From the NCBI GenBank assembly GCA_946894095.1, contig OX335659.1, positions 3,293,501 to 3,357,500 of the forward strand: a stretch of DNA of 64,000 nt, written 5' to 3'. This DNA is from Incurvaria masculella. Lineage: Eukaryota > Arthropoda > Insecta > Lepidoptera > Incurvariidae. The notes under the pieces were generated by a model, which saw nothing but the letters and a program-made list of their open reading frames with translations, did not search any database and was not told the origin of the DNA. This document shows, one piece after another, positions 10,265 to 19,713 of the stretch. Numbering within the stretch: position 1 is the stretch's first letter; each line of letters begins with the position of its first letter. Made by a program: the position numbers and the translations under genes.

Positions 10265-10388
10265 CAGGCCGATCTGTCGGACGTCGCTCCAGGACAGCCA
10301 CCGTCCTGAAGAAGCCCGCGGCGCAGCGGGCGAAACATGTCGGCGCAATCCGAGGAACACACCGGTCAACCGTAAGTGTTAATAGCCA
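10199..10388 (+). repeat. Penelope-like element, right inverted end (pLTR)
   Basis: A 190-bp arm identical in reverse complement to 8705-8894. It contains the last codons and stop of the element's frame and, downstream, a plus-strand hammerhead. The arm pair ends at TGGCTATT (left) and AATAGCCA (right); beyond these the flanks differ. Confidence 0.9.
10291..10353 (+). ncRNA. Hammerhead ribozyme motif in right pLTR
   Basis: The conserved core is in order. CTGAAGA (10306-10312) fits CUGANGA. Stem II is GCCCGC (10314-10319) with GCGGGC (10326-10331) around a 6-base loop. GAAA (10332-10335) follows, then a very short stem III and a GTC triplet ending at 10341, the expected cleavage site. Stem I can form from CGTC (10302-10305) with GGCG (10342-10345), with a further GGA/TCC pairing across an internal loop. 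The minimal stem III matches the hammerheads described in Penelope-like elements, which are thought to act as dimers. Activity is inferred, not shown. Confidence 0.8.
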
Positions 10389-10673
10389 CCTTATTATTTC
10401 ACCTACAATTGAGAGCAATCATAGCATGAATTGTTAATGATAAGAAAAAGGAGATATGCTTAAACCAAGAGAAAACCAAAAACAATTTTTTTATGCTCCG
10501 TATCTGTAATATAATATAAATAATAATCATAACATATTAGTACCACATCATATGCTATTATAAGATTTCGTATATGTAAAACAAACGAAATATTCTCATC
10601 TTCTCGGTAACAACTTTGCCTTTATTAAATAATTGATCTACGTTAGAAGTTCCTACCTTTTCTTACTGGTTCG

Positions 10674-10989
10674 AAAAACCGGCCAAGTGCGAGTCGGACT
10701 CGCACACGAAGGGTTCCGTACCATCGTAAAATATTTATTACAATAAAATCACGTTTTTTGTATGGGGGCCCCCTTTAATTTTAATTATTTTGGAATCTTA
10801 CCTATTTGTTGCTAAAGCGGCAAAAGAAATACACACTCTGTGAAAATTTCAGCTGTCTATCTGGTACGGTTACTGAGATACAGCCCTGTGACAGACGGAC
10901 GGACGGACGGACGGACGGACGGACGGACGGAAAGCGGAGGCTTAGTAATAGGGTTCCGTTATCACCCTTTGGGTACGGAACCCTAAAAA
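10674..10989 (+). mobile_element. Hairpin-ended short element (family A)
   Basis: A complete, well-preserved copy. The left palindrome is perfect (GTGCGAGTC-G-GACTCGCAC), the G/C run is present, and a clean (ACGG)n tract lies at about 10895-10930. The right hairpin ends in TACGGAACCCTAAAA. Confidence 0.88.
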
Positions 10990-10994
10990 TGAGT

Positions 10995-11240
10995 AAACAG
11001 TTTAGGGTTGGCCTTTCTTTTATAAGCAGTACTTGCAACGCAGCCTTTTTTATGTTTAACACGGCACATGGCGTACGCCAGGACCTCAGGTAAGAGGTGC
11101 TGCGAAAACCGTGCCGACCGCACCAGGTGTTTCTTCGAACCATGATTGAAGAACCCCAGGTTGTAATATAGGTGATATATGTACATGAACAGGGAGTCCG
11201 TTGCATAGTTTAGCGATCCTATGGATGAGGATCTAGAGGA
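10995..11240 (-). pseudogene. LINE ORF2 C-terminal remnant (family J)
   Basis: On the minus strand, pieces read YNLGFFNHGSKKHL and the 3' part matches CTGGCGTACGCCATG. They align with better copies at 46755-47147 and 63340-63645 that encode SFIYRVGK-WNELPS. The reading frame is broken. It is the tail of a LINE reverse-transcriptase protein. Confidence 0.6.
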
Positions 11241-11352
11241 TCAGTTGGTTGTAATTTTAGTTATGTAGATCTTTTGATCTTTTGAGACATACGAGCAATC
11301 ACTCCGTTTTCCTAGGCTTCAACCACTCGAGGAACGGCGAATAGTTACTGAC

Positions 11353-11634
11353 ATGGCATTGCTCCACGACATTGCGAGCGGTGGCGTTGACTGTCCTGAA
11401 CTCGTAACCGCTGTGCAACTACATGTACCTGCTCGATATACACGTAATTTGGACCTCTTACACGTGAGAAAGTTTCGCAGAAACTATACCAGCAACAAAC
11501 CTTTAAATCGAATTGCCGTTCTTTACAATACTTATTTTACATCCATTGATTTATATACTACCCTAAAAAGAACTTTCAAGAAACGAGTAGCTGAAATACT
11601 GAATAGTAATAGGGAGAATCATGAACATAATTAA
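11353..11634 (+). pseudogene. LINE reverse-transcriptase C-terminal fragment
   Basis: The 93-codon frame reads LLHDIASGGVDCPELV and VPARYTRN, followed by basic residues and a VAEILN end. This resembles the extreme C-terminus of insect LINE ORF2 proteins (a DCPELL...VPxRxxR pattern, known from Jockey/CR1-type elements). The frame ends at a stop and is followed by a 3' UTR and A-rich tail, as expected for a severely 5'-truncated LINE. Confidence 0.65.
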
Positions 11635-12047
11635 AAATAAATATAAAACAGAGTTAATTTTAATCAAAGAATGAATAAAATAATAATAATTTTAATATGC
11701 AACCCCAAACCGAAATCACATTCACATCCCACACTTACACGCACACAACCTAACACACCTTCACACACTCTTAATCACCCTGACACCAACCCACACCCTC
11801 TCACACTTTTAAAACTTAATATTCGCTTAATTATATACATATGCTCATTTCCATGTTTAATTTAAGTTTAGATTTAAGCAAGGTTATCTACGCTTAGATA
11901 GCAGTCAACTCAAATTGTAAATTTTATATCTGTGAAAACATGTTTTTGGCTTTTGACAATTACATTGTCCATTTTTGTAGATGAATTGTGAATAAGCTGT
12001 AAGTTTTCCAACAAATGAATAAATAAATAAATAAAAATAAAAAAATA
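11635..12047 (+). repeat. 3' UTR and AAATA tail of the 11.4-kb LINE; CA-rich segment
   Basis: The non-coding 3' end includes a degenerate CA-rich patch (about 11715-11812: CACAC, ACCCACACC units). It finishes with AATAAATAAATAAATAAAAA at about 12017-12045. A similar CA-rich patch lies at 41355-41513. Confidence 0.6.
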
Positions 12048-12206
12048 CTGTAGTAGATAGGTGAATTTTCTCTCATAGGTGAATAAGCGATTGTGAAAAT
12101 TCGAATAACATGCTTATGGTCATACTAAGCTAGCTAGGTTACATTTATAAGTCTCTGGAATTCTGTCACTATCCAAACTATGCAACTGCCACGATGATTC
12201 TAAGTT

Positions 12207-12459
12207 GTCAGCCTCGGTAGCCCAGTGGCGCGACGCCTTACGATTCGATTTTTCTTTTAATCTAGCCCGGGTTGGTACCATCGCATTTGAATTAACGATG
12301 GTCGGTGTAAATAAATTGTCCGTATTTTCCATCCAGGTCAATATAAGCAGGTCAAGCAATATAAGAAAGGTCCTAGAATGACACCTGGTTTCCATGTGTT
12401 GTGTTAGGCTAATATCTGACGGTCAGTTTGATATTAGCCATCCATATTCAGTTACATTA
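12207..12459 (+). mobile_element. SINE, 5S-type head with internal deletion
   Basis: It starts TCAGCCTCGGTAGCCCAGTG, like the 5S-headed copies at 33653 and 40015. The 5S-derived middle is deleted and joins straight to the shared SINE body (GCCCGGGTTGGTACCATCGC). It finishes with the shared tail, TCCATCCAGGTCAATATAAG and then the GCTAATATC...GATATTAGCC hairpin. A family A element follows at once. Confidence 0.75.
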
Positions 12460-12750
12460 AAAAACCGGCCAATTGCGAGTCGGACTCTCACACGAAGGGT
12501 TCCGTAGCATTGTACAAGATTTAACACAAAAATCACGTTTTTTGCATGGGACACCCCTTTTTTATTTATTTTTTATTTTACCTATTTGTTGTTATAGCGG
12601 CAACATAAATACACACTTTGTGAAAATTTCAGCTGCCTACCTATTACGGTTCATGAGATACAGCCCTGTGACAGACGGACGGACGGACGGACAGCGGAAG
12701 CTTAGTAATAGGGTTCCGTTTTCACCCTTTGGGTACGGAACCCTACAAAA
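12460..12750 (+). mobile_element. Hairpin-ended short element (family A)
   Basis: A complete copy inserted directly after a SINE tail. The left palindrome is mutated (TTGCGAGTCGGACTCTCAC), with a short (ACGG)n tract at about 12675-12693 and a right end of GGGTACGGAACCCTA. Confidence 0.85.
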
Positions 12751-12789
12751 CTTACGCATATTATTTATGCTATAGCTGTAATGCTCGCT

Positions 12790-12870
12790 TTACTGCTCAT
12801 AAGGAAGGTCCTGGCATGGAACCTAGTTCCCATGAGGAGTGTTAAATGGTAAGTGTGGTATTAGTCAGCG
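12790..12870 (+). repeat. SINE tail fragment
   Basis: CTCATAAGGAAGGTCCTGGC through CCTAGTTCCCATG to GTGTGGTATTAG matches the tail shared by the window's SINEs. No head is present. Confidence 0.65.
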
Positions 12871-13147
12871 AGGAAGGAAGAACTGGAGTGGCAACCGAAA
12901 CTCGGGTTCATGGGGCGGCGTAGCCACTTTCACATACAACGGCGGTAGCGCCGGCGAGATGGGTAATGCGCCCACTGCTATGTTCTCGCGTTCTAACGAC
13001 ACGTAAGAACATCACAAGACCCTGTTCAGTGCAACGAACGTTCGACGTTGCGGGTCCCGAATTCGTTAGCAAACTACTACATTCAGTGCTTTTCCACTGA
13101 GTCGTCGCTACGATGCCGCCGTACGAATGAGTTTCGATTGACATAGG
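12871..13147. other. Non-genic stretch
   Basis: GC-richer than its surroundings. The minus-strand open frame at 12908-13144 shows no domain. Nothing else recognised. Confidence 0.35.
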
Positions 13148-13412
13148 TTAAGTTGATGAGGGCTTTTACACCAAAGAATACTTATTTGCTGATTATATTG
13201 TTCTTTGTTCTTTGCCTTAATATGTTCTATCAAGAAGTTGGTCGGAAGTAGCATTTAGATCTAAGAGTGTATTTCTTAATTGTGGACGGAAAAATACGTG
13301 AACCCGTGAAGTTTCTTTGCGGGTTCTTCTTTACTGGGTTGATCGAATCTGCGGATCTTTGTGGCGTAACTTAGTGTAGTTTGACTACCAAAACGTTTAA
13401 GTAAATGAAATG
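13148..13412 (+). repeat. Dispersed retroelement 3' end (family K)
   Basis: Shares AAGTTGATGAGGGCTTTTA, AGTTTCTTTGCGGGTTCTTC, TGATCGAATCTGCGGATC and GTTTGACTACCAAAA with 2138-2405, and ends in GTTTAAGTAAATGAAATG. It is probably the 3' end of a LINE or a SINE derived from it. Confidence 0.5.
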
Positions 13413-14009
13413 AAAACGATTGTCAATACCGTCATTTTTTGCTCGCTAGGTATTAGTTGTTCAATCCAGATATCTGCCTTGATATGTCTTGCCGTTCAAA
13501 ACAATCATCGAAACGCAGTGCGTTTCTGTAACCGTCTTCTAGAATGTTCACTTGCCTTCAATTATCAGAGCCACACGATAGGCCTTCGAGGCTGCAATAA
13601 AATATAATTTAATTTTGCGAGTGCCGCGAGCCCGTATAAAACAGTAATAGAATACATTATCCCCGAATTTTGCAGGAATTCAGCACCATTCAATCACCTT
13701 CCCGCCGTGTGAACGGTGCCCTATTCATTCGTATTGTGTTTATGCGATTATTTACCGGAACCCAGTTTATGCATTATTCAGGCGCTGTCCTCGGATTAGC
13801 AAGGGCATACATATTCATAGCTCCTGGCTCCCGGGAGCTACTTATACCTTTTTCATTATATCCCTTTTCTATTAATTCATCAAAAAGTAATTTGGGAAAA
13901 AGTTGGCTCGGCTCGTTATTGGTACTTTTATGATATGAAATTCTACAACTCCTTACTTGCTTCTCATGCAAGTGGTCATGGGTTTGATGTCCGCCACGTT
14001 CATGCACCA
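13413..14009. other. Non-genic stretch
   Basis: No gene or repeat recognised. The frames at 13670 (plus) and 13774 (minus) overlap each other and lack motifs. Confidence 0.4.
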
Positions 14010-14575
14010 CTTCCAAACTGCAAATGATCACCCGCTGGGCTAATCTGAAGATTGCATCGAAATTGGTCACCACGCAGTTATTTCATTTTGGAAATTCACC
14101 TAAGCGGATCTTCTAAACTGCCTAATTGCACACAATGCCCCGCTGTGCTAATCTGAAGATTGCATCAATATTGGTCACGATGCATTTATTTTATTTTCGA
14201 AATTCACCTAAGAGGGTCTTCCAAACTGCCACCCACTATCTATATTATCACCCACTGGGCTAATCGGAAGATTACATCAAAATTGGTCACGACGCAGTTA
14301 TTTCATTTCGGAAATTCACCTAAGCGAGTCTTCTAAACTGGCAAACTGCACAATATCACTCGCTGAGATAATCTGAAGAATGCATCAACATCGGCCACGA
14401 CGCAGTTATTTCATTTTGGCCACTCACTCGAGCGGAGGTTCTAACGTTTCAAACATTCACCCTAACATTTCCAAACTTCCAAACTGCACGGGATCAATCG
14501 CTGGGCTAAACAATCAGTCACGCGGTTTTTTTATTTTGGACATACACCCGAGAGATACTTCTGAATTCTTCTTAG
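14010..14575 (+). repeat. Decaying minisatellite, about five units of 107-137 bp
   Basis: Units are marked by CGCTGGGCTAATCTGAAGAT-like blocks at about 14031, 14138, 14251, 14358 and 14495. Each is followed by ATTGGTCACGACGCAGTTAT, TTTCATTTTGGAAATTCACC and TTCTAAACTGC-like blocks. Units differ by many substitutions and indels, and the last one is the most divergent. An A-rich tail lies 3' of the array, so it may be the 3' UTR of a retroelement. Confidence 0.8.
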
Positions 14576-14845
14576 CATACGCACATACTTACTCGTACAC
14601 ATCTAATTTTATAAATCGTCTAAATTTAGTTTTGTTTTAATATATATTATATTATCATTAATTTACTTTATCATAAACATTAGCTTTATCTTTAATAAGT
14701 ATGTGAAAGTTATTACATAATCATGTTGTGTTTATCTTTAATTAGTGAATATTTCCATCTTGTTTTCTTGCTTCATTTTTATTAATATGTTTTGAAATGT
14801 ATCACTGTTGATAAACCTGAAATAAAAAAATAAAAAAAATACATT
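14576..14845. other. AT-rich stretch ending in an A-rich tail
   Basis: No gene. A run ending AAATAAAAAAATAAAAAAAA at about 14820-14840 looks like a retroelement 3' tail, possibly of the element carrying the minisatellite. Confidence 0.4.
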
Positions 14846-15110
14846 CTTCAAAGTCGGACGGATAACATTTAATTAGCGCCCGTCGTCAAGGTAAACAAGC
14901 TCTGTCTCTATGACTGCTAAAGTGTCATAGTTGCTCGGACACGTTTTCCCGTCCAGCTCTCATCGGCCAAACGCACAATAGGAGACAGCTCCAAAATACA
15001 TCTTTCGTTGGCGCACGAAGACACGATTGGTCGCAAGGTGGCGCGCCACTGGGCTGCCAATGTTGACAATTATTGCCAACTTGAGGCTGACAAACTTCAC
15101 AATAAATACT

Positions 15111-15290
15111 TATATATAGCCTCTTAGTGTGCTCGTGAATACAGTTTGTTTGTAATGGTTTTACGAGTTACAGCAAAAATTGCAACAAAAGTACGTGGCG
15201 CCATCTACATGGACGCACAAAATTACCGAGACGATTGGACGCCTTTTTATCACGTTAAACCAATAAATCATAATAATAATGAACGTAAGT
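15111..15290 (+). promoter_or_regulatory. Possible TATA promoter, short exon and splice donor
   Basis: TATATATAG at 15111 lies 32 bp upstream of an ACAGTT initiator-like site at 15141-15146. An ATG at 15155 then opens 43 codons (MVLRVTAKIATK...). These run without a stop to a perfect donor, GTAAGT, at 15285-15290. The spacing is that of an arthropod TATA/Inr core promoter followed by a first coding exon. The peptide has no domain that I recognise, and no acceptor or second exon was identified, so coincidence is possible. Confidence 0.3.
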
Positions 15291-15539
15291 TGAGACTCAA
15301 CCGGCTTAGTGTTTTCTCCTTTCTATTATACCAGTGAATTGTAATATCGTACGTTCTTGCTCGTTCCCGGCGCGGCCCGCCTCCCATTGTGCCGTTGTCT
15401 ACGCATTCAGCGCGCCACAATGGTGTGTTGACGTATCCGAAGACGTCTTGCCTATAACCCGACGGGGCTTTGTGTTGTCGGTGCGTGTCAGGGGCCCGTA
15501 GGCTCGGCGGGAAACGGGACTTTTTACGCTCGTCTTTTA

Positions 15540-15845
15540 TGGGAAACAATGTATTAACCTCAGACCAAAGAGGATGGAGATATGCCGAGAGCGCGTGATG
15601 TGACCCGCTGTCTCCAATTTCGTAAAATTAGCAACCCAACTGGCATGCCGCACGCAAATGTGACGTATTGGAGGCTTTGTGTGGGCGGGAACTGACTTGG
15701 TGAATGCGATTTTTGAGCACATTCGCCGCGGTGGCGATGTTTCGACCGTGTGGCATACAACGGGAATTTTCTCGTTAGTTGCATACGACGCGTGGCCGGA
15801 TTCCCATACGATTATATGGTCACTTTGCCCATCGCACGTCACTTC
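15540..15845 (-). repeat. Dispersed repeat with vestigial reading frame (family L), minus
   Basis: On the minus strand it contains ATCGTATGGGAATCCGGCC, AAATTGGAGACAGCGGGTCA and CATATCTCCATCCT. All three have counterparts in the same order at 28416-28665. I recall similar blocks as common in lepidopteran genomes. The frame is open over ~100 codons here but the protein is not recognised. Confidence 0.5.
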
Positions 15846-15927
15846 TCCTTCCCTTAATATTCAGTGGTGGTTAACCTAACCTAACATAATAAATGTATTT
15901 AGGTTTATTGCACTCAAATAGTTAATA

Positions 15928-17246
15928 ATAATAATAATAATAATATTCTTTATTGCTATCATACACATGGTACATTCAAGGGCGGACTTATTGCCTAATG
16001 TCAATATCTTCCAATCAACCCGATAATGGGACAAAAATATACAGGTAGCAACAAGAAAAGTAACCTAAGAATAGATGTTGTGCACTATTTTTTCTATAAA
16101 AAAAAAGTTACAGACCAATTTAATAACTATACACATAAAGTATGTCAGCCTAAAAATGTATATACAGAATATATGCAAAAAAGAAAAAAATAACACATAA
16201 CTTATAATTAAAAAAATTGTTTAAAAGTAAGAAATTCTGTTTTTGTTGAACATAACTCATTTAGTGAGGAAGTATAATTTTAATCGTTTTTTGAAGATTT
16301 CAAGAGAAGCAGAGCTCCTGATATCAAGAGGTAATTTATTCCAAAGACGAGCCGCATTAACTGTGAAAGAGTTGCTAAAAGAAGTACTATTGTGTGACGG
16401 TATCAGAAGAAGAAAGTTGTCAATTGACCTGAGAGGTAGGCCATGGGATGACAAAAAATTAAAACTATCCCTTAGGTAAATGGGAGCACGTGGGTTGTTG
16501 AGGACAGTATATAAGAGAACGAGGACATGCGATTGTCTTCGAAGACAGATGTTGAGCCACTGAAGCCGATCACGCTATGCTGAAATGTGATCATACTTAC
16601 GAAGTCCGTAAATAAAACGAATGCAGTAGTTGAGAAGGCGATCAAGCTTATTAAGTAAGTCCTCGTTCAGATCTAAATTGCTCATATCACCGTAGTCAAG
16701 GATGGGAAGTACCAAGGTCTGTACTAAGGTAATTTTAGTTTCAATAGGAATGAACCGGTTTAATCGCTTTAGGCTATGCATAGCGCCATAGACTTTTCGG
16801 CACACACCGCTGATGTGGTCATTCCATGACAATGCTTCATTCATGACGATACCTAAGTTCTTAACTGACTTACTGTAAGGGATGACAACACCATTATACA
16901 TGACCGCAGGCAATTCGTCCTTATTGACCTTGGATAATAATCGGTTACTGCCCACAATTATTATCTGAGACTTGTTGGGATTGACCATGAGACCAAACCT
17001 CTCTGACCAGTCTTTGATGCGAGATAAATCCGTATTGACGAGATCGATCGTGGAGACGATGTTGGCTAAGGGAAAATGGCGACAGAGCTGCAGGTCATCG
17101 GCGTACATATGGAAGAGGCAAACGATTCTAGTATTGAGTGAGTTTATAAAAACTAAATAAAGAAGAGGAGAGAGTACGCCACCCTGCAGAACACCAGCGA
17201 GAAGCTCACTCCAGCCGGAGTAAGCATCGTGGATACGAACTCTTGT
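15928..17246 (-). mobile_element. 5'-truncated LINE in antisense
   Basis: The 3' end is at the left. A TAATAATAATAATAATAAT tail (15928-15948 region) is preceded on the minus strand by CAATAAAGAATA and a GCAATAAGTCCGCCCTT block, which matches the 3' UTR of the 52.8-kb LINE. The coding part occupies 16257-17246. The 5' break at about 17246 follows a duplicated ACCTTACAACA. It is about half as long as the 52.8-kb relative. Confidence 0.8.
16257..17240 (-). pseudogene. LINE reverse transcriptase, truncated, one in-frame stop
   Basis: On the minus strand the frame starts inside the palm: RVRIHDAYSGWSELLAGVLQ, GGVLSPLL, then YADD at 17105-17094. It continues NPNKSQIIIVG, KNLGIV, LPILDYG and YGLRKYDHISA. 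A TAG at 16577-16575 interrupts it, and the same frame resumes RDRLQWL and runs to SSHGLPLRS, SNSFTVNAARLWNKLP and a stop at 16257. It is clearly of the same family as the protein at 52771-54717, matching from about its residue 315. It is not functional: 5'-truncated with a nonsense codon. Confidence 0.85.
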
Positions 17247-17588
17247 AAGGTTGTTGTAAGGTTAACTTTTCCAACAAGGGACAACCTAATACATTTCACC
17301 TGATGCATTTTCTACTAGTCTTCCTATGAGTTTTACGTGCGGCGGTTAGTGATATTAAGCAAACTGGCGCTACGTCGAGGTTTTGCGGCACTGAATAGCG
17401 CACTGTGCAGTTCTTAAATGTAGTGGGAACTCGAGAACATAATGGAGTGAGAAAATGTATAAGCGAACTGACTGGCCGGCTCTACCGTCTGTGTATTACT
17501 ATCATTACTAAAACGTAGGTTCGCTGCCGCTATACAGATGAGTTTCTGCGACACCCCCGTCTTTCCTTGCTCCGTGGGGTATTGCGAG
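17247..17588. other. Non-genic stretch
   Basis: No gene or known repeat recognised. Confidence 0.4.
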
Positions 17589-17807
17589 CTGCAGGTCTAT
17601 TCCTGGAATTCCGTAATCCTGAGTCTATAAAACCGCTTTTATAGCAGTTTTTGAAGCGATTTTTTCGATGGAAAATCTGAATTAAATTGAAATACTATTC
17701 TTCGGAATATTTTCGTCAAGAAAATCCTTTAAAACCGCTATATAGGCGGTTTTATACACTCAGAATTCCTGATTTCTGTTTACGGAATACCAGGAATAGA
17801 CCTGCAG
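17589..17807. mobile_element. Foldback MITE (family N)
   Basis: The ends are inverted: CTGCAGGTCTATTCCTGG at the left against CCAGGAATAGACCTGCAG at the right. Subterminal blocks ATTCCGTAA/TTACGGAAT and TATAAAACCGC/GCGGTTTTATA follow. It is 219 bp and non-coding. A diverged relative lies at 50619-50827. Target duplication not identified. Confidence 0.8.
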
Positions 17808-17896
17808 TAGTGTGATTAGAAGTTATGGAGACAATACATATGTCTATACGAACATAATAAGCAGCTGCATAACGACATCCCTGATATCATAATCTC

Positions 17897-18045
17897 AGCT
17901 TCGGTAGCCCAGTGGCGTGACCCCTAGCGATTAGATAAGGTTGGTGAAGCACTTCTGCGCGCGGTTAGGTTCTTGATGGGTAACCATTTTCCACCGTGGA
18001 GGCTGGCCGTGGTTCGGATTCCACGTAAAACGGCATGTCCCTGTA
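17897..18045 (+). mobile_element. SINE, 5S-rRNA-type head (diverged)
   Basis: The head CAGCTTCGGTAGCCCAGTGG is followed by a diverged 5S segment (TTCTTGATGGGTAACCATT in place of CTTGGATGGGTGACC), then GGCTGGCCGTGGTTCGGATT. The body is cut after CTGTAGGTAA, where family E sequence begins. Confidence 0.7.
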
Positions 18046-18240
18046 GGTAATACAAACTGTCATCTCCTATTTCACCCCCTTCGAGTTAAATTTTAGCCGT
18101 AAAAGGTAGCCTACGTCTTTTACTAAGGTCCAGACCAAAGTTCATAAAAAAAACTCAGCGCTTTTAGGCATGCAAACGCGATAGACAGACAGAGTTAAGT
18201 CATCTTATGGGCATCCATACATTCATGCATTCATTCATAC
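18046..18240 (+). repeat. RTE-like/SINE fragment (family E)
   Basis: TACAAACTGTCATC, a CCCCTTCGAGTTAAATTTT block and GTAAAAGGTAGCCTACGTC match the family E copies at 3962 and 48725. It ends in a CATTCAT-type simple repeat. Confidence 0.5.
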
Positions 18241-19092
18241 ATTCATCATATTGATTAATTAACTACGTAAATTTGAATTACGTTTTGAACTTATATTGTG
18301 ACTGGCAAAGTATGTTTGCCAGTTCTTACATCCATGGAAATAGAGCATGCGACATTTATATTTTTGACAAAGACCTAGCATAACGATTCTTGGCATGTTC
18401 AAGTGTAGGTTATCTACCTATGAATGCAATAAAACAATACAATACAATACATGCAATATTATTCTAGTATAATATAGTCTCCATATAATATTAGTATGGA
18501 AGTATGGATGCCCCAGTGAACGCCCACACCATCTTTAGAGCTTTGGATAGCCCCTGGGCATCGCCGGGCACATCTGAGAGAGCCCGGCATAGACCAAATG
18601 TCGCGCTTAAAAATTAAAATATTAATATAAAGGGCCAAAATAATAATTAAAAGCTGGACTCCGTTCACTCCGGAACCATTCCAGCGTCCTGCACACCTCT
18701 AATTTTTTGTCTCCTTTCATTCGTCGTGCGGCGCGGATCGCGGCGGCATTATCTCGCTTTCCTTAGCTACCATTGTTTCGTTCCTTTTTTTTTTCCCGTT
18801 TTCAGAATATTTCACCCGCCAGAGGTCGCGTCACTCCGTAGCGGTAAGTGCAACCGAACGATGGCGGTATGTAAAGATGTTCCATACATTTTTGTATTAT
18901 AAAACTAAGATATTCAAATTAGTTTTGTCAAACATACTGTGTTTATATATTTGTTATAAATGTGTGTAATTTTAGGAAAAGTTTAATTTATATAATAATC
19001 TATAATATTTTAGTTTTTAATTTCTTTGTTGATTATGTTGATAAGCTATTGAACTAAATATATACTGTGTTTATTAGACTATTATCGCTGCT
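18241..19092. other. Non-genic stretch with an AATAC retroposon-like tail
   Basis: AATAAAACAATACAATACAA at about 18428-18447 resembles the (AATAC)n tails at 3351-3632 and suggests a retroposon 3' end. Otherwise no gene or RNA was recognised. The minus-strand frame at 18459-18668 has no motif. Confidence 0.4.
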
Positions 19093-19386
19093 TTTTTAGG
19101 GTTCCGTACCCAAAGGGTGAAAACGGAACCCTATTACTAAGCCTCCGCTGTCCGTCCGTCCGTCTGTCCGTCTGTCACAGGGCTGTATCTCAGTAACCGT
19201 AACAGGTAGACAGCTGAAATTTTCACAGGGTGTGTATTTATTTTGCCGCTACAACAACAAATAGGTAAAATTAAAAAATAATTAAAATTAAAGGGGGCTC
19301 CCATACAAAAAATGTGTTTTTTTGTTTTTTTTTACGATGGTACGGAACCCTTCGTGTGCGAGTCCGACTCGCACTTGGCCGGTTTT
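19093..19386 (-). mobile_element. Hairpin-ended short element (family A), minus
   Basis: A complete copy with both hairpins: AGGGTTCCGT...ACGGAACCCT at the left edge and the GTGCGAGTC palindrome at the right edge, ending CACTTGGCCGGTTTT. The (ACGG)n tract is short. Confidence 0.88.
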
Positions 19387-19713
19387 CAAACAGAGCCCTG
19401 AAACAAATTCTATTTACTTTTACCTTATTCATATAATGCATTATTGACTGAATCTGCGCAATCGAAAAGACAGTCAAAGCGAAAAGAAAAGTTTTTTTTT
19501 GTGTTTTCAATTCAGTTCAGTGCAACCGTGCTGATAAAATAAATTCGTATGGTACCTACGTAACACTTTCCTAATATTGCTCAGATGACTGGTTGGAAAC
19601 TGGAACATGGAACATATTCTACAGTTATTCGTGGTATCCAAACAACGAATGAAAATTAGTCTCCTCTTACCACGTGCCCGGTACTAAATGCTGTGGGACC
19701 ACGTTTATCATGT

